Of a stretch of 64,000 nucleotides of DNA, positions 44,884-57,700 are shown piece by piece; the first letter of the stretch is position 1; every line of letters begins with the position of its first letter. Source of the DNA: Platanthera guangdongensis (lineage: Eukaryota; Streptophyta; Magnoliopsida; Asparagales; Orchidaceae). Where the stretch lies: positions 71,486,346 through 71,550,345 of the forward strand of contig CM077157.1 in assembly GCA_039583875.1 (NCBI GenBank). The letters are read 5' to 3'. The notes under the pieces were generated by a model. It made no database searches. It saw only the letters and a program-made list of their open reading frames with translations, and was not told where the DNA came from. The position numbers and the translations under genes were made by a program.

Positions 44884-47202
44884 CTTCTCCATGAATACCC
44901 CAGCAAAATGGGATTACTGAGAGGAAGAACATGACTCTCCTAGAAGCTTGCAGGATATTAATCAGTGAGTATTCTCTCCTAGAATACTTCTGGGCTGAAG
45001 CCATAAACACTGTTTGTCATATCCTAAATAGAGCTTCTATCCACAAGTGTCATAAGAAGACTCCCTATGAGATTATGAAAGATAGAAAACCAAATCTTGC
45101 TTATCTCAGTATTTTTGGAATCAAGTGCTTTGTGCTCAATAATGATAAGTCCTACTTGATAAAGTTTGTTGAAAAATCATATGAGGGAATTTTTGTTGGG
45201 TACAACAACCACATCAAATCCTATAGAGTTTTCAACTAGAAGAACCAAGTTGTAGAAGAGTTTTTAAATGTAGTGTTTGGTGAATTTTCTATTATTAACA
45301 ATAAGCTACCATGCTCCTCTATATCTGTAGGGGTAGAATTGAAGATGGATAAGCTGACCATCAGGGATACTCCTACTACCCAAGAGGAAGATGATGATGT
45401 GCTCATTCCTGAAGAAAATATAAATGCACAGTACATTGGTGAAGACCAGTAGAATCCAGCCATTGAAGTTCTAGATGCTGAAGATAGAATGCCAGCAGTT
45501 GTCAGGCACTAGAGGGATCATCCCAGAGATGAAATAATAGGTGATGTAATCCAAGGTGTTACAATAAGGAGCAGACATCTCGACATTGCTATGTATTCGA
45601 GCTTCCTATCTCAGGTTGAACCAAAGAGGTTTGAAGATGCCAACATAGACCCATTTTGGAATGTGGCTATGCTAGAAGAACTGAACCAGTTCAAGAGATG
45701 TATGGTCTGGAAGCTGCTTCCCAGACCATATATACACAGCATCATTAGGACAAAGTGGATTTATATGAATAAACTTGATGAGAATGGTGTTATCATAAAA
45801 AAATAAGGCTAGACTGGTTGCCAATGGATACAAAGAAGACGTAAATATTGAGTTTGATCAAACCTTTGCACTAGTTGCTAGACTGGAGGCAATAAGATTA
45901 TTCCTTGCATATGCTGCACATAAAGTGTTTAAGGTCTACCAAATGGATGTTAAATCAACTTTCCTAAATTTCAACCTAAAAGAGGAGGTTTATATTGAGC
46001 TACCCTTAGGTTTTGTCAATTCCAACTTTTTTGATTATTTGTTTAAGTAAGAAAAGATTTGTATGGGTTGAAACAAGCCCCATGTCATGGGATAAAACCC
46101 ACTCTAGATTTCTCATTGAGATCAAATTCTCAATGGAAAAGATAGACAAGATATTATTCCTTAGGGAAGTTAAGGGTAAGATCATTCTAGTCCAAATTTA
46201 AGTAGATGACATAATTTTTTGGTAAACTGATGATGGCCACTACAAGAAGTTTGCTAAACTTATGAAAGAGAAGTTTGAGATGATCAGTATGGGTGAACTC
46301 AAGAACTTCTTGGGTGCTCAAGTTAGACATTCAGAGGATGGTCTATTCATCTCTCATCTAAGTTCACCAAGGAGTTAATTAATAAGTTTGGAATGGAGAG
46401 TGGCTCCATAATGAAAACTCCTATGGGGTCAAGTGTGTCAATAGACAAGAATGAGACTGGGAAACCAGTTGATGAAACCTCATATAGAGGCATAATTGGC
46501 TCCCTACTCTATTTGACTGCTAGTAGGTCAGACATCATATATGCTGCATGTGTTTGTGCTAGATACCATGCTTGCTCTAAGAAGTCTCATTACTCTGTAG
46601 CAAAAAGAATTTTGAGATATCTTAAGGGCACACCTGGTCTTGTTCTATGGTACCCTAGGAATAATGATTTTGAACTAATTGGCTATTCAGATGCATATTT
46701 TGCAGGGTGTAGAGAAGACAGGAAAAGCACATCAAGCACCTGTCAATTTCTAGGGAGAAGACTTTTGTATTGGAGCAGCAAGAGGCAAACTAGTGTTGCA
46801 ATCTCAACAGGTGAATAAGAGTATATCTCAGCTGGAAGTTACTATGCACAGCTACTTTGGATTGAACATCAACTCCAACACTACAATCTCTAGCCAAGTA
46901 GAACTCTAATGTTTTGTGATTCTTCTAGTACAATCTCTATTGCTAGGAATCCTGCATCTCATTGCAGAACTAAGCATATAGAGATTAGATATTATTTCAT
47001 TAGAGAGCATATGGAAAGGGATGACATCAGTCTTGAGTTTGTACCCACAGACATAAAAGTGGTTGATATTTTCACTAAGCCACTAGATGAAGCCAAGTTC
47101 AATACCTTCAAATTTGAGTTGGGCATGTTGAACTTAGTGTATCTTCATTATCTCTTCATGCATATGTGTTGTAGGCAGAATTATCCCTTGCAGGATATCT
47201 AA
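44884..47202 (+). pseudogene. pol: pol of element D, 3' part (INT end, RT, RNaseH)
   Basis: Resumes at PQQNGITERKNMTL after element E. Readable pieces are 44931-45239 (integrase C-terminal, KTPYEIMKDRKPNL), 45591-45806 (RT start, KWIYMNKLDENG), 46013-46201, 46393-46818 (RT/RNase[36 protein letters not shown]) and 46909-47202 ([39 protein letters not shown]). The RT active site is damaged: VDDIIFW follows a TAA at about 46200. Numerous stops and frameshifts. Confidence 0.9.
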
Positions 47203-47350
47203 GCAAATAACGACTAAGTGTCCAAGCATTGAGTGCGGTGAGATTATGTCTAGGAGTCGAGTGTGCTGAGACTAAGTGGCCAAGCGTTGAGTGCGCAGAG
47301 ACAACTTCAGGCATCGTGTGCATCGAGTGTATCGAGACCACTCAATGATC
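47203..47350. repeat. Internal D-type motif array before aORF
   Basis: AGCATTGAGTGCGG, GTCGAGTGTGC, AGCGTTGAGTGCGC, CATCGAGTGTATCGAG and CACTCAATG in about 140 bp between pol and aORF. The half-site is the same as in the D LTR. Confidence 0.72.
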
Positions 47351-47573
47351 TTACTCCGTCAGTTCTGATTTCGATTATCTTCCAGGATTAATCTCAGTTG
47401 TTGATCTACTCGTGTCAATCACGACAGGTACGTGCCTCCCCAAATTCTTAAATAAGGGTAAGTATAAATAGGAGTGTGTGTGCTTAAAATAAAATACACT
47501 ATTCCTATCCCTCCTAGACTTTTTGCCTCCCCGCGATGAAATCTCGAGCAAACTCCAGAATTTCAAAGGATCA

Positions 47574-50136
47574 ATGGCACCAAAAGGAATGGATTTCCTC
47601 TTCGAGGGTTCTGAGTTAGTTAGAAATGGATTCAAGGATGCTACAAAGGACGTACGACTAGTTCTCCACTTACTGTAGGTCATGACCTAGAATTCATCCT
47701 ATTAGAGCCGAGTTTAATATGGAAGAGAGAAGTTCTCGAACTTTATTCGAATGCCACTATTGACTCATCCTCCAACAAAATAAAACCATCTATCAGTGGA
47801 CACAAGATCATGATCACTTCCAGAAGACTAAGCAAAGCACTAAATCTGCCCAAGTTTAGGCCGTCAGATGAAGAAGATGAACTTTATTTGGATGATTTGA
47901 AATCCACTCTCAAGTGATGTGGGCTTTCAAAGCACATAGCTGGCTCAATTCTAAGAAAAGAAATGAATCTAAAAGAAATGTTTCTAGCATATATTATTGG
48001 GAATGCTCTGATCTGCAAACAGGGCCCCATGATAAGATCTCCAAAAAATTGTTTGAAATAATGACAAGGATAATTCTCTCCAATGGAATTTATTGGGGAA
48101 AGATATTTTTGACAGAATTGTGGAATGTGAACCAACGCCAAACTTGGGAAGAATTTTGTCCCTGTACTTGTATGTTACTGTTCTAGGAATCCACAATGTG
48201 GAGCTAGGAACAAAGATCCATCATATAAGAAGAATGGAATGTAAGATGTTTGACAGATGGGAGAGAGTGTTGCTTCCACACCAACAAACAACTATCAAGA
48301 AGAAAACGAAGGAAGTTATCATGACTGAAGAAAGCACTGGAAGAAGCTCTTTGAAGAGCAGAGAAGAAGAGCCTCATGACACTTAGTTGTTTGATTCTTA
48401 TGAAGAGACCAGAAGAGATGTGAGTGTTCAGGTTTTTATGTCCTCAGAACATACATCAAGGACTCAACTTGGTGGCTCTCAGTCTGATGAGACTCCAGCA
48501 GAAATAATGGAAAGACTGACTGGAAATGTGGTGGAAAAGATTTGTGCAGACATTGAAGGGGATACTACTCAGATGGATTCTCCTGCTGAGAGGAAGCAAG
48601 TTCATTATGTACAAGTCCAGCTCGATTCCTTCATAAAAAATTTGTAGAGCAGGATTGATCAAACTCCAAATGGTCCTGAAGTGAAATTGTTCTGTCCTCA
48701 AGGTGAGGGGGACCAAATTCCATATACAGTGGATGAAGGTGCTCCTGTAACAGTTGACTCAGACTAGCAAGCTCCTTTGGGGAGTGCAGAGGTTATGGGG
48801 GAGAATCTAACAGAGCTCCCTTCTTAGGAAACTGAAAATGTTATTAATATATTTGAGGATGGTGAACCTAAGGTTGTTGAGACAAAGTTTGATGTCGCAG
48901 AACATTCATATAATTACAAGATGGCTGACTCAGAATCTAGAGAGGTTACAAGGGAGAAGGATGACGATGTCTAGGACAATGGACATCTCATCAAGATTAT
49001 TCAATGTTCTCCACCTTCCTGGAACAACATAAAAGTCTGCTAGATGACCAGAGAAGACAGCTAGAGAATTATGTTGATGATTTCATCAAATTGTTGAGAA
49101 ATGATCTATCTACAGAAATCAAGTCAATCAGATTTGAAGTAAACTTGCTAAAGGACAACATAGTTTCATTCTTCATGAGAGTTGTCCCTACTGTAACCTA
49201 TAATGAAAGAAAGCTTAAGGAAATTAGGAAAATAAAGAATGATATAATAGAGAATCAAAACATCACTTCTAGCAACATGGAAATGGTACATAATGTATAG
49301 AAGATCCTCATTGAAACACACAAGACAACTCTGGAGATAAGGATGGATGCCTGCACTTAGTATCTGGATGATCACATGCTAGAGGTTAAGAATCATATTA
49401 ACAAAGGGGTACATTTTCTGGATGAAAGAATCTCCACAACTAAGAACTCCCTGACCGTTACTATGTCTGAAGAAGTCATAAAGTGGGAGAAGGTATTGAT
49501 CAAAACAAGCACTGATAATGTTGTTTGGGTAACCAATATAATCAGGGGAAACATTTGGACTTGAATAATATTCATACGATAATATTGTTCCTTCTCCTCT
49601 TCCAGAAGAACATATTGATAGTGATCAGTATGATGATTAGTATGGTGATCAATATGGTGCTCAGTGGGCTGAACCCTCTACTGCTTTTGTTGATATTCCT
49701 ACCTTTAGCCCCACTACTGATCAGATATCAAGTGCCAAAGGCAAGTCTGTTGCTGAAGAAGACGAAGGGGTTAGACTAAGCAAAAAGTGGTATAGAGAAG
49801 AGATGAAAACCAAGCCTAACTTTGAAAGTTGGAGTCCTTGTTCAAGGACAATCATTTTGTCAGCCTGGGATCAAATCAAGGAAAACAAAACGAAAAGGGG
49901 AAAGTTGTTCAACTCCCTAGAATTGGCTAAGTTGGAAATTAATGAAGTGGCAAGAAGACAGTTCAGAAGAGACAAGAAGACAGGATCAGTGCCAGCAGGT
50001 GCTCTTGAGCCAAGCAAATACTTCCTAAAGCCTTATAGTTACGTTGAAAGATAAAAGTAAAAGAAGATTGATGTTGATGAAAAGGCTGTAAAGGAACTAA
50101 GCAGGGGCATAATTTTCAAGGATCCTGGAACTTGAA
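47574..50136 (+). pseudogene. aORF of element D, decayed
   Basis: ATG 47574 (MAPKGMDFLFEGSELVRNGF). The frame shifts near 47675; the N-terminal domain continues as EPSLIWKREVLELYSNATI, LNLPKFRPSDEEDE, PNLGRILSLYLYV (48093-48386) and MFDRWERVLL. Then come acidic pieces, a coiled-coil piece (49004-49300: LDDQRRQLENYVDDFIKLL, IKSIRFEVNLL), 49376-49564 (VKNHINKGVHFLDERIS, which matches C DGIRYLDSQIRF), and the C-terminal signature WSPCSRTIIL .. EPSKYFLKPYSYVER (49803-50054). At least six stops or shifts. The collinear match to C shows that the aORF is an old, conserved part of this lineage. Confidence 0.85.
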
Positions 50137-50328
50137 ATGTTTATGTATTAGGTTACTTAAGGGCTCTAGGAAATGAACTTTATTATAAGCACACTGTCTA
50201 TTTATAATTATTATTTTATTTGTTAATCATACTTTTGATTATATGCCAATTACTGCTCTTGTTTGTTGTGAATGTTTATCTCCTTAATATGGTAGTGTAT
50301 ATCATTGACTAGGGTTCTGAATTCTTCA

Positions 50329-50341
50329 AATAGAGGGAGAT
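50329..50341 (+). other. Polypurine tract of element D
   Basis: AATAGAGGGAGAT, one change from the GGGGGAG tract of its relatives, directly before TGTTGGGTCC. Confidence 0.8.
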
Positions 50342-50539
50342 TGTTGGGTCCATTTATCACAATGTTCTATATTTGAAGAAGGCCCACAGGTCAATGGTAT
50401 ACATATGATTGTATCTGATATATGTTCAAAGTTCATTATATGTAGGTTTTATACTGTTACATTGATTAGACAGGTTGTCTGGGTCACAATGATAGTGGGA
50501 CACAAGATAGGATGCTGGATAAGCAGAAAATAAGCTATG

Positions 50540-50965
50540 TTTAGAAGCGTTGAGTGAACTTAATTCACTCAACTCCATGTGTTTAAATTCATTGACAAGA
50601 GATCTAGCAATCAAATCCTCAGTGTTGTTGATTTGAAATTTGTCTAAGGACAGAAGCATTAAGTGAAGTCAGTTCTCTCAACGGCTAATCAAACAGAATT
50701 TTGGTTAAGTATAGAAGCATTGAGTGAAGATGGATCACACAATGCCTCATCAAGAATTCAACAAAGTGCAAATGCGTTGAGTGTAGAAGCTTCACTCAAC
50801 GCCTTCGTAAAGGAAAATTCTACTAATTCCAAAAGAATTTAGTGATGAAGACTCACTCCATGCCGTATTGGTTAGGTTATACAAGTAGAATGCATTGAGT
50901 GTTGAAGGTTCACTCAACGCCTCAAGATACAAATTTTCTGCTAAGTATTTCTACGTTGAGTCACA
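50540..50965. repeat. D-type palindrome array in LTR (GCGTTGAGTG / CACTCAACGC)
   Basis: Six or seven inverted pairs; the clearest is GCGTTGAGTG 50774-50783 with CACTCAACGC 50793-50802. Several CGs have become CA or TG, as expected from deamination of methylated cytosine in an old copy. Confidence 0.85.
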
Positions 50966-52000
50966 TGGCCCCAATCAACACCTATGCAGATTGACTAAAA
51001 ATTGCTAAGTCCCCAAGCACTGGGTTATGCTGATGTCATCCAAAATTCAAATGTAGCAGGACTTGCGGGCTAGATGACAAAAGGTGTCATATGACTTTAG
51101 TATAATAATTAAAGTTAAAGTTACTTTTCAGTTACCAATTTTGGCTTGACCATACAGAGAAAAGAGTCATTGGATGGCGGGACAAAAAGTGGACTTTAAA
51201 GAGAAATTAAAAGTAGATTTTTCTCTGATGGTAATCCTCTCCATTAGTTAGCAATCCTTTACACTCATGTTTATAGAAGCTCTGAAAAATACAGACAAGG
51301 CTTGTTGTTTGATGAGATCAACAACTATAAAATCACTAAGGCTTCTACAACAAGAACAGAGAACTATTTTTTGTATAAGAAGAAGAAGCAGAACAAATTT
51401 AGTTGTTATTCATCTTCAAGGCCACTGCACTCAACACTGCTACATCAAAGTCTTGGTGAAAGAAAACTCTACAGTTGACTTCTCAGCACAAGCAAAACAA
51501 ATTTGAAGATCAATAATCTTGCTGGTGTGAAGAAGTAAGGACTGATCATTCTCAGTTTAGGAAAAAGAAGACTCGGAGAACATTCTCTCTGGAGTCAATC
51601 ATCATCAAACATTCACTCATTCTATAGGATCATCGGTGATCTTAGTTATAAGCCTAAATTATAAAGGCTGAGTTATAGGATCCTATTGAGGATCTAAGGT
51701 AGGGCATGTTTGTCTGACGTAGGATCTGGATTAAGATCTGAGGTAGGGGATTTATTATCACTAAGTATACGGCTATCTTCCGAGCCCGAGTTGTAGGGCT
51801 TGTTGATAATACTAAGGTAGGTGATCAGGATGGTCGCTGAGCTATAGGTGTAAATGTTACTCTGTGTGTGTAGGGTTGTGGCCTGAGGTAGGGCTTGGAG
51901 GAAGCCTGAGACATCGTGAGGGATCTATGTTCTAATCTCTTTGAGCCGATTTTGGAGAAGATTGCATTGTCTAACACACTGTTAGAAATGTAGGAGGGAG

Positions 52001-52031
52001 AGTGGATGTACCCATATCTTGGGGAACCACT
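52001..52031 (+). promoter_or_regulatory. Conserved LTR hairpin block (D copy)
   Basis: AGTGGATGTACCC .. TTGGGGAACCACT, both arms intact although the element is old. Confidence 0.68.
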
Positions 52032-52196
52032 ATAAATATCATTGTGCTTTCTATGATTGTGTAGTGAAACCTAATATATTTAAGAAAAATAAGAAAGTGG
52101 CAATCAACCTATTCACCCCCTCTAGGTGGTTTAGTCTACTACTTTAATAACCTTCAGTTTGAACAAGATCTCTAAGGGTAGTGAAAGTATATCATC

Positions 52197-52786
52197 ATGA
52201 CTTCTAGTGAGAACCATAAAGAACAGGGCTCTATGAAGCTTCCAATCTGTAAAAAATAAAACTTTATAATATGGAAGGAAAGGGTGAGGCTGTTCATAAA
52301 AGTCGTAGACCATAGGATCTTTATTACTGTGGAAGAGGGACCCTTCAATCCCATAAATCTTTCAGCTATAAAAGACAACATCAAGTCCCCAAGAAGTACT
52401 CAAAGATGACTAAGGATGAGGTAGTTCTGGCTACCATGGATAAGATGGCCAAGAAAATAATTATCAGTATTATAGATGACTCAACCTTTCAAAACCGTGT
52501 TCACTGCACAACTGCAAAGGAAATGTGTGACTCTCTAATAGTATACATGGAGGGGACTGTGGAAGTGAGGGATGATAGAAAATCCCTCTTAAATCAACAA
52601 TATGAGGCCTGCTGACAAGACGAGAAGGATTCCATAGCTGTATGTTATGAGAAATTCTTTAGGATTGCAAATGATCTCAAGACTTATGACAGATAGTACT
52701 CCAACTATGAACTAAATGACAAATTCCTGAGGTCACTCAATAAAGAGTTTGATATGAAGATCTATGCCATATGGGAGGTAGGCAAC
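52197..52786 (+). pseudogene. gag: gag of element D', N-terminal part
   Basis: ATG 52197 (MTSSENHKEQGSMKLPI), close to C gag (MGSYENHKELGSMKLHI). A TAA follows after KK; WKERVRLFIKVVDHRIFITVEEGPF, then 52406-52615 MTKDEVVLATMDK .. MEGTVEVRDDRKSLLNQQYEA, a stop, SIAVCYEKFFRIANDL and NDKFLRSLNKEFDMKIYAIWE. Cut by element H at 52786; continues at 61860. Confidence 0.88.
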
Positions 52787-54419
52787 TGAAAGTCCACCTA
52801 GTGTCAACTATCTTCACCTATGAGGGGGAATAGGTGACGTGCAGCGTTTTTACGGAATTTAAAATTATACATGCACAATAAAAATAAACAGCACAGCACA
52901 CAGAATACACAAGCTATTTATAGTGGTTCCCCGATTTGGGTACATCCACTTTCCCCCTTCGACCTATCTCCCAACAAGGGACGACTCAGTCTCTTCACCA
53001 ACAGGATTGAAATCCAATCCTTGCACTATCGGAAGGAACCATTCCATACGTAGGAGTCAACACTCCCACAACACGGGTTGCACCTAACCCTTATAACTAG
53101 GAACCTACGTTCCTTTACAACAAAAGTAAAACTAGAATGTACAAAAGATACAAACTATGTTTGGAGACTAAGGTGTCCCTCTTTGTTGACGACGTGTTCT
53201 TGAAGTCCACAAAGAGTCCACAACCCTAGATCTCTCTTGGAGAGGATCTCCCCGGAACCGGCGGCGGCAAGATGGGCGGCGGCTCGGTTCACGGGATTGG
53301 CGGCGACGACGATGTGCGGCTGCTGTACTTTGGAGATCCAAACTTCGTAGCAAAGCTAGCTAGGTCTACCAACGGTCACACTAGGATCAGTCGTCTCGAT
53401 CGATTCGGACGGGGAAGGTTTTCCCGATCAACAAATCAAGAGACAAGAGATCTCAGGTTAGACACGTGAGACTCTAAGCTTGGCTAAGCTTCTGTCGCCG
53501 GAAGATCAGGAAGAATCGAGATCAAAAGTGGCGACCAGCTAGCGCGAGCGGTGACGGCGGCGGCGGAGCAGTTTCGCGATTTTAGGTCAAGATCGTCGCT
53601 CGGCTTCTTTCTGTGTGTATTCTTACTGTTCAAAAATACCCGTATATATATACACAAGTAAACACCTTAAAGACCGTTGTGGGTCCCACAAGAAGAAACC
53701 CTAAATCCGGTTCAAAATAGTGCCAGCGGCAGAATCCGGTTCAGGGGGTTCCAGAAAATCGTCTAAGGCAAAATCGGCGAGAATCGAAGAAGATTCCCGC
53801 CGAATCGGCGAGAATCAGCCAGTGATTCTCGACGATTCGGCGAGAATCACTAGTGATTCTCGCCGAATCACTTGTTGATTCTCGACGAATATTACTTGGC
53901 CATGATCTGCTCAACGATGGGTTCGGCGAGAATCACTAGTGATTCTCGCCGAATCTTACTTGGCACTGCTTTGAGGTAGCCGGATAGAGTCGGCGAGAAT
54001 CACTAATGATTCTCGACGATTCGGCGAGAATCACCAAGTGATTCTCGCCGAATCGGCGAGAATCACTTGGTGATTCTCGTCGATTTATACTTAGACGATT
54101 TTTCGTCTTTCCACCCAAGAGCTGCTCCTTGACCCATCCTTGCTCCTTGTCTGCTCTTGCATAGTTACAGCCCTGTACTTGAAATTAAGTACACTCCAAT
54201 AGAGAGAGTACACGTAGGGCAACACACTGATCTGCTCAACGAGGGATTACATCGTGCAGACCCGTGTATATTGACCTACTGCACCCTGACATTGGTGTGC
54301 ACTTAGCGTGGAAAAACTGCAAGCACAACTTGAAATATTTTGTCAAAAACATTGCCTATTTACCTTAGCTTGTTCAGGGGCTTCTTCAAATCAGGTACGT
54401 TGTGGATACAATATCCAAC
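52787..54419 (-). repeat. 3' LTR of element H
   Basis: Minus strand TGTTGGATATTG .. GGTGGACTTTCA. Hairpin block 52922-52950, palindrome array 53774-54086, a TATATATATA promoter-like stretch at about 53644-53655. The 5' LTR has fewer array units. Confidence 0.93.
53774..54086. repeat. B/E/H-type palindrome array in H 3' LTR
   Basis: TCGGCGAGAATC / GATTCTCGCCGA and TCGACGA variants, again with ACTAGT at the centre of many units. It is longer by several units than the H 5' LTR array (61329-61523). Confidence 0.9.
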
Positions 54420-54432
54420 AATCTCCCCCTAT
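54420..54432 (-). other. Polypurine tract of element H
   Basis: Minus strand AATAGGGGGAGAT before the 3' LTR. Confidence 0.85.
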
Positions 54433-54788
54433 TTGAAGAAGCCTAAACCCTACAAGCTAAGGTGAATAAAGCGTATGGGAATGAAAATCATAACCTAATC
54501 TTGAAAAAAGTTGAGAGAGATATTCATTACCGATACCAATTTCGTGCGGCCAAACTTTGGAGCCACCTTAGTTGAGAGAGATATTCATTACCGATACCAA
54601 TTTCGTGCGGGCAAACTTTGGAGCCACCTTAGCCTTAGCCGAGAGGGTAATCTCCCCCTTTTCGGCTTCTGCAAATCTGGGTCTGTAGCATTTGACCCCT
54701 TGCTCCCCCTCAGTTCTTGCATCTGTGCTCACACTTGAGTTCCTTGCTCCCCCTCAGATCTTGCACGAGCCTGGAGCTTCTGTAGTCT
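54433..54788 (-). other. Short 3' region of element H in place of an aORF
   Basis: Holds a 61-bp tandem duplication (54510-54570 and 54571-54631, one mismatch) and further AGGGGGAG tracts on the minus strand near 54650, 54704 and 54750, two of them in repeated TTGCTCCCCCTCAG contexts (plus strand). No reading frame resembles the aORF. Confidence 0.75.
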
Positions 54789-57700
54789 TCATTCCTCATA
54801 GTTTAGCATTCCCAATTCAGTTTTGAAAATACTGAACTTGGCTTCGTCTAAGGGCTTTGTGAATATATCTGCAATCTGCTTGTCCGTGGGGACATAACAG
54901 AGAGAGATGTCCTTGTTCTCCACGTGCTCCCGAATGAAGTGGTAGCGCACTTCAATATGCTTCGTTCTGCTATGCGATACCGGATTGTTGGCAATTGCAA
55001 TTGCACTGGAGGAGTCGCAGTACATTGGTATTTCCTTGAACTGAAGGTCATAGTCGGCTAACTGGTTTCTGATCCATAGGAGTTGTGCGCAACAGCTGCC
55101 TGCCGAGATGTACTCAGACTCTGCTGTGCAGGTTGCAACACAATTCTGTTTCTTGCTGTTCCATGAGATAAGCCTCCTGCCGAGGAATTGACACGTCCCG
55201 GAGGTGCTTTTCCTGTCATCCCTACTCCCTGCAAAATCAGCATCTGAAAAACCTATTAGCTCGACATCATTGTTTCTCGGGTACCACAAGCCAAGATTGG
55301 GAGTACCTTTAAGGTATCTTATAATTCGCTTCGCAGCGACATAGTGAGATTCCTTAGTGTTCACCTGATATCTGGCACAGACATATGTGGAGAACATGAT
55401 ATCCGGTCTACTGGCAGTAAGGTAGAGCAGGGATCCAATGATGCTTCTGTATTTGGTTTCATCAAAAGGTTTACCTTTCTCATCCTTATCCAGAGACATA
55501 GTGGATCCCATTGGAGTCCTCATAGAGGTTGCATTCTCCATACCGAATTTCTTAAGGAGTTCATCTGTGAACTTCGTCTGAGAGATGAAGATTCCATCCT
55601 CAGACTGTTTCACTTGAAGTCCCAAGAAATACTTGAGCTCTCCCATACTGCTCATTTCAAACTTTCCTTGCATAAGTTTAGAAAACTTTTTGCAAAGATT
55701 GTTGTCCGTTGAGCCGAATATAATGTCATCGACATAGATTTGCACCAGCAAAATCTTGCCTTTGACTTCCCTGAGAAACAATGTTTTATCTATTTTACCT
55801 CTAGAGAACTTGTTCTCAAGAAGAAAACTAGATAAAGTCTCATACCAAGCTCGTGGAGCTTGTTTTAAACCATATAGAGCTTTATTAAGAAAATACACAT
55901 GATTGGGATAAGTAGGATTGACAAAACTTGGGGGTTGAGCGACGTATACTTCCTCTTTCAGGTCTCCGTTCAGGAATGCTGATTTAACATCCATTTGATA
56001 GACTGTGAATCCTTTGTGCGAAGCATACGCCAGGAACAATCTGATTACCTCGAGCCTTGCTACTGGTGCGAAGGTCTGGTCGAAGTCAATCCCCTCCTCC
56101 TGTCTATAACCTTGAGCCACCAGCCTGGCCTTGTTCTTTACGATGACACCATGTTCATCCAGTTTGTTTCTGAAGATCCACTTGGTGCCAATCACATTCT
56201 GCTTGTGTGGTCTGGGAACCAGCGTCCACACGTTGCATCGTTCGAATTGATGAAGTTCATCTTGCATGGACAAAATCCATGCCGCGTCTTTGTTCACCTC
56301 GTCGAACTTCTTTGGCTCAACCTGTGACAGGAAGCTAAGATGCAAAACTTCATTAATAGTACCTCTTCGAGTTCTGACACCGACACGAGGATCTCTGATG
56401 ATCTGATCTCTAGGGTGATCCCTCACGTGTCGGAGCTCTAGAAGTCCGGCGTCAGGAGCTTCGACTACTTCTTGGGCTTCTCCTTCTTCTAAGAGATTTG
56501 TTCCATTTTGATCTTCAACATTCCCAGATGATGTGGAGGTGAAAACTTTGACGTACTTAGAAGTTTCATCTTTAGCGGTCTCATCGAGATCCAGCTGTTC
56601 AAGTCGTGCACCTGCATCTTCAAGAATACCACTGGAAGAATTGATGTTAAGCAAACTTCCTTCATCAAATACAACATTAATTGATTCTTCTACCACTAGG
56701 GTTTTCTTATTGAAGACCCTATATGCCCGACTATGGGAACTATAGCCCATGAATATGCCTTCGAAGCATTTTTCACCAAATTTAGTACGCGGGTACTTCC
56801 CATTATTCAGTACATAGCATCTGCAACCAAAGATCCTCAAGTAGGATATGGTTGGTTTCCTGCCTTTCAGTAGCTCATAAGGCGTCTTACGATGATGCTT
56901 GTTGATCAATGCTCGGTTTTGTACATGACAAGTTGTATTGACAGCCTCTGCCCAGAAGTATTCTGGGAGAGAAGCGTCTTTCAACATTGTCGTGCAGGCT
57001 TCAATGAGAGTTCTATTTCTCCTCTCCGCAACTCCATTTTGCTGAGGAGTGCGCGGGGAGGAAAACTCATGAAAGATACCTTGTTCTTCACAAAACTCTG
57101 TCATAGCACCAGATTCGAATTCTGTTCCATGGTCACTTCTGATTTTGACCACTGAGCAGTTAAATTCGTTCTGAACCTGCTTGACAAAACTAGTGAAGAT
57201 GTCAAACGTATCTGGCTTTCGTTTTAAGAAGAACACACATGTAAACCGAGAATGATCATCAACTATCACTAGTGTATAGGACTTGCCTCCCAAGCTATGA
57301 ACTTGCATTGGACCAAACAAGTCCATATGTAGAAGGTAAAGACATCGGGAAGAGTCTTTGTCTGCAATGCTCTTAAAGGTAGCCCGAGTCTGTTTGCCCA
57401 TCTGACATGCAGGACAGGGGCTATCTTTGATACACTTGATAACGGGAGCATCCCTTACTAAGTTTTTGGAAAACAGCATACTAATTGTTTTGAAATTAAT
57501 ATGTTCCAATCTCTTGTGCCATTGTTCACAAAGAGATGCACTGCCTGTAGCCACAAGGCATACGGGGGTAGATGAATCTAAACTGAGAAAATCTAAGAAG
57601 AAGATATTTCTGCTCCTAATACCTGATAATACCGTCTCAGAAGAGATACGTGAAATTATCAGACATTTATCCTTGCAGAACTTAACGTCATAACCTTTGT

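Larger units (their letters stand above)
31816..52145 (+). mobile_element. Element D: old SIRE-like copia element with nested insertions
   Basis: Segments on one strand: gag 3' half (31816-32455 and 34685-35338), pol (35352-36233 and 44884-47202), internal motif array, aORF (47574-50136), PPT and LTR (50342-52145). Solo LTR G interrupts gag and element E interrupts pol; both reading contexts rejoin across the insertions. The 5' LTR and gag start are missing to the left of 31816, where gypsy F ends. Many stops in all genes show age. Confidence 0.88.
50342..52145 (+). repeat. LTR of element D (also adjoins gag of D')
   Basis: Starts TGTTGGGTCC after the PPT. It ends near 52145 after CACCCCCTCTAGGTGGTTTAG; the last bases and the PBS are decayed, so the end is approximate. 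Hairpin block at 52001-52031 and palindrome array at 50540-50965. A gag start follows 50 bp later, so it works both as 3' LTR of D and 5' LTR of D'. Confidence 0.8.
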
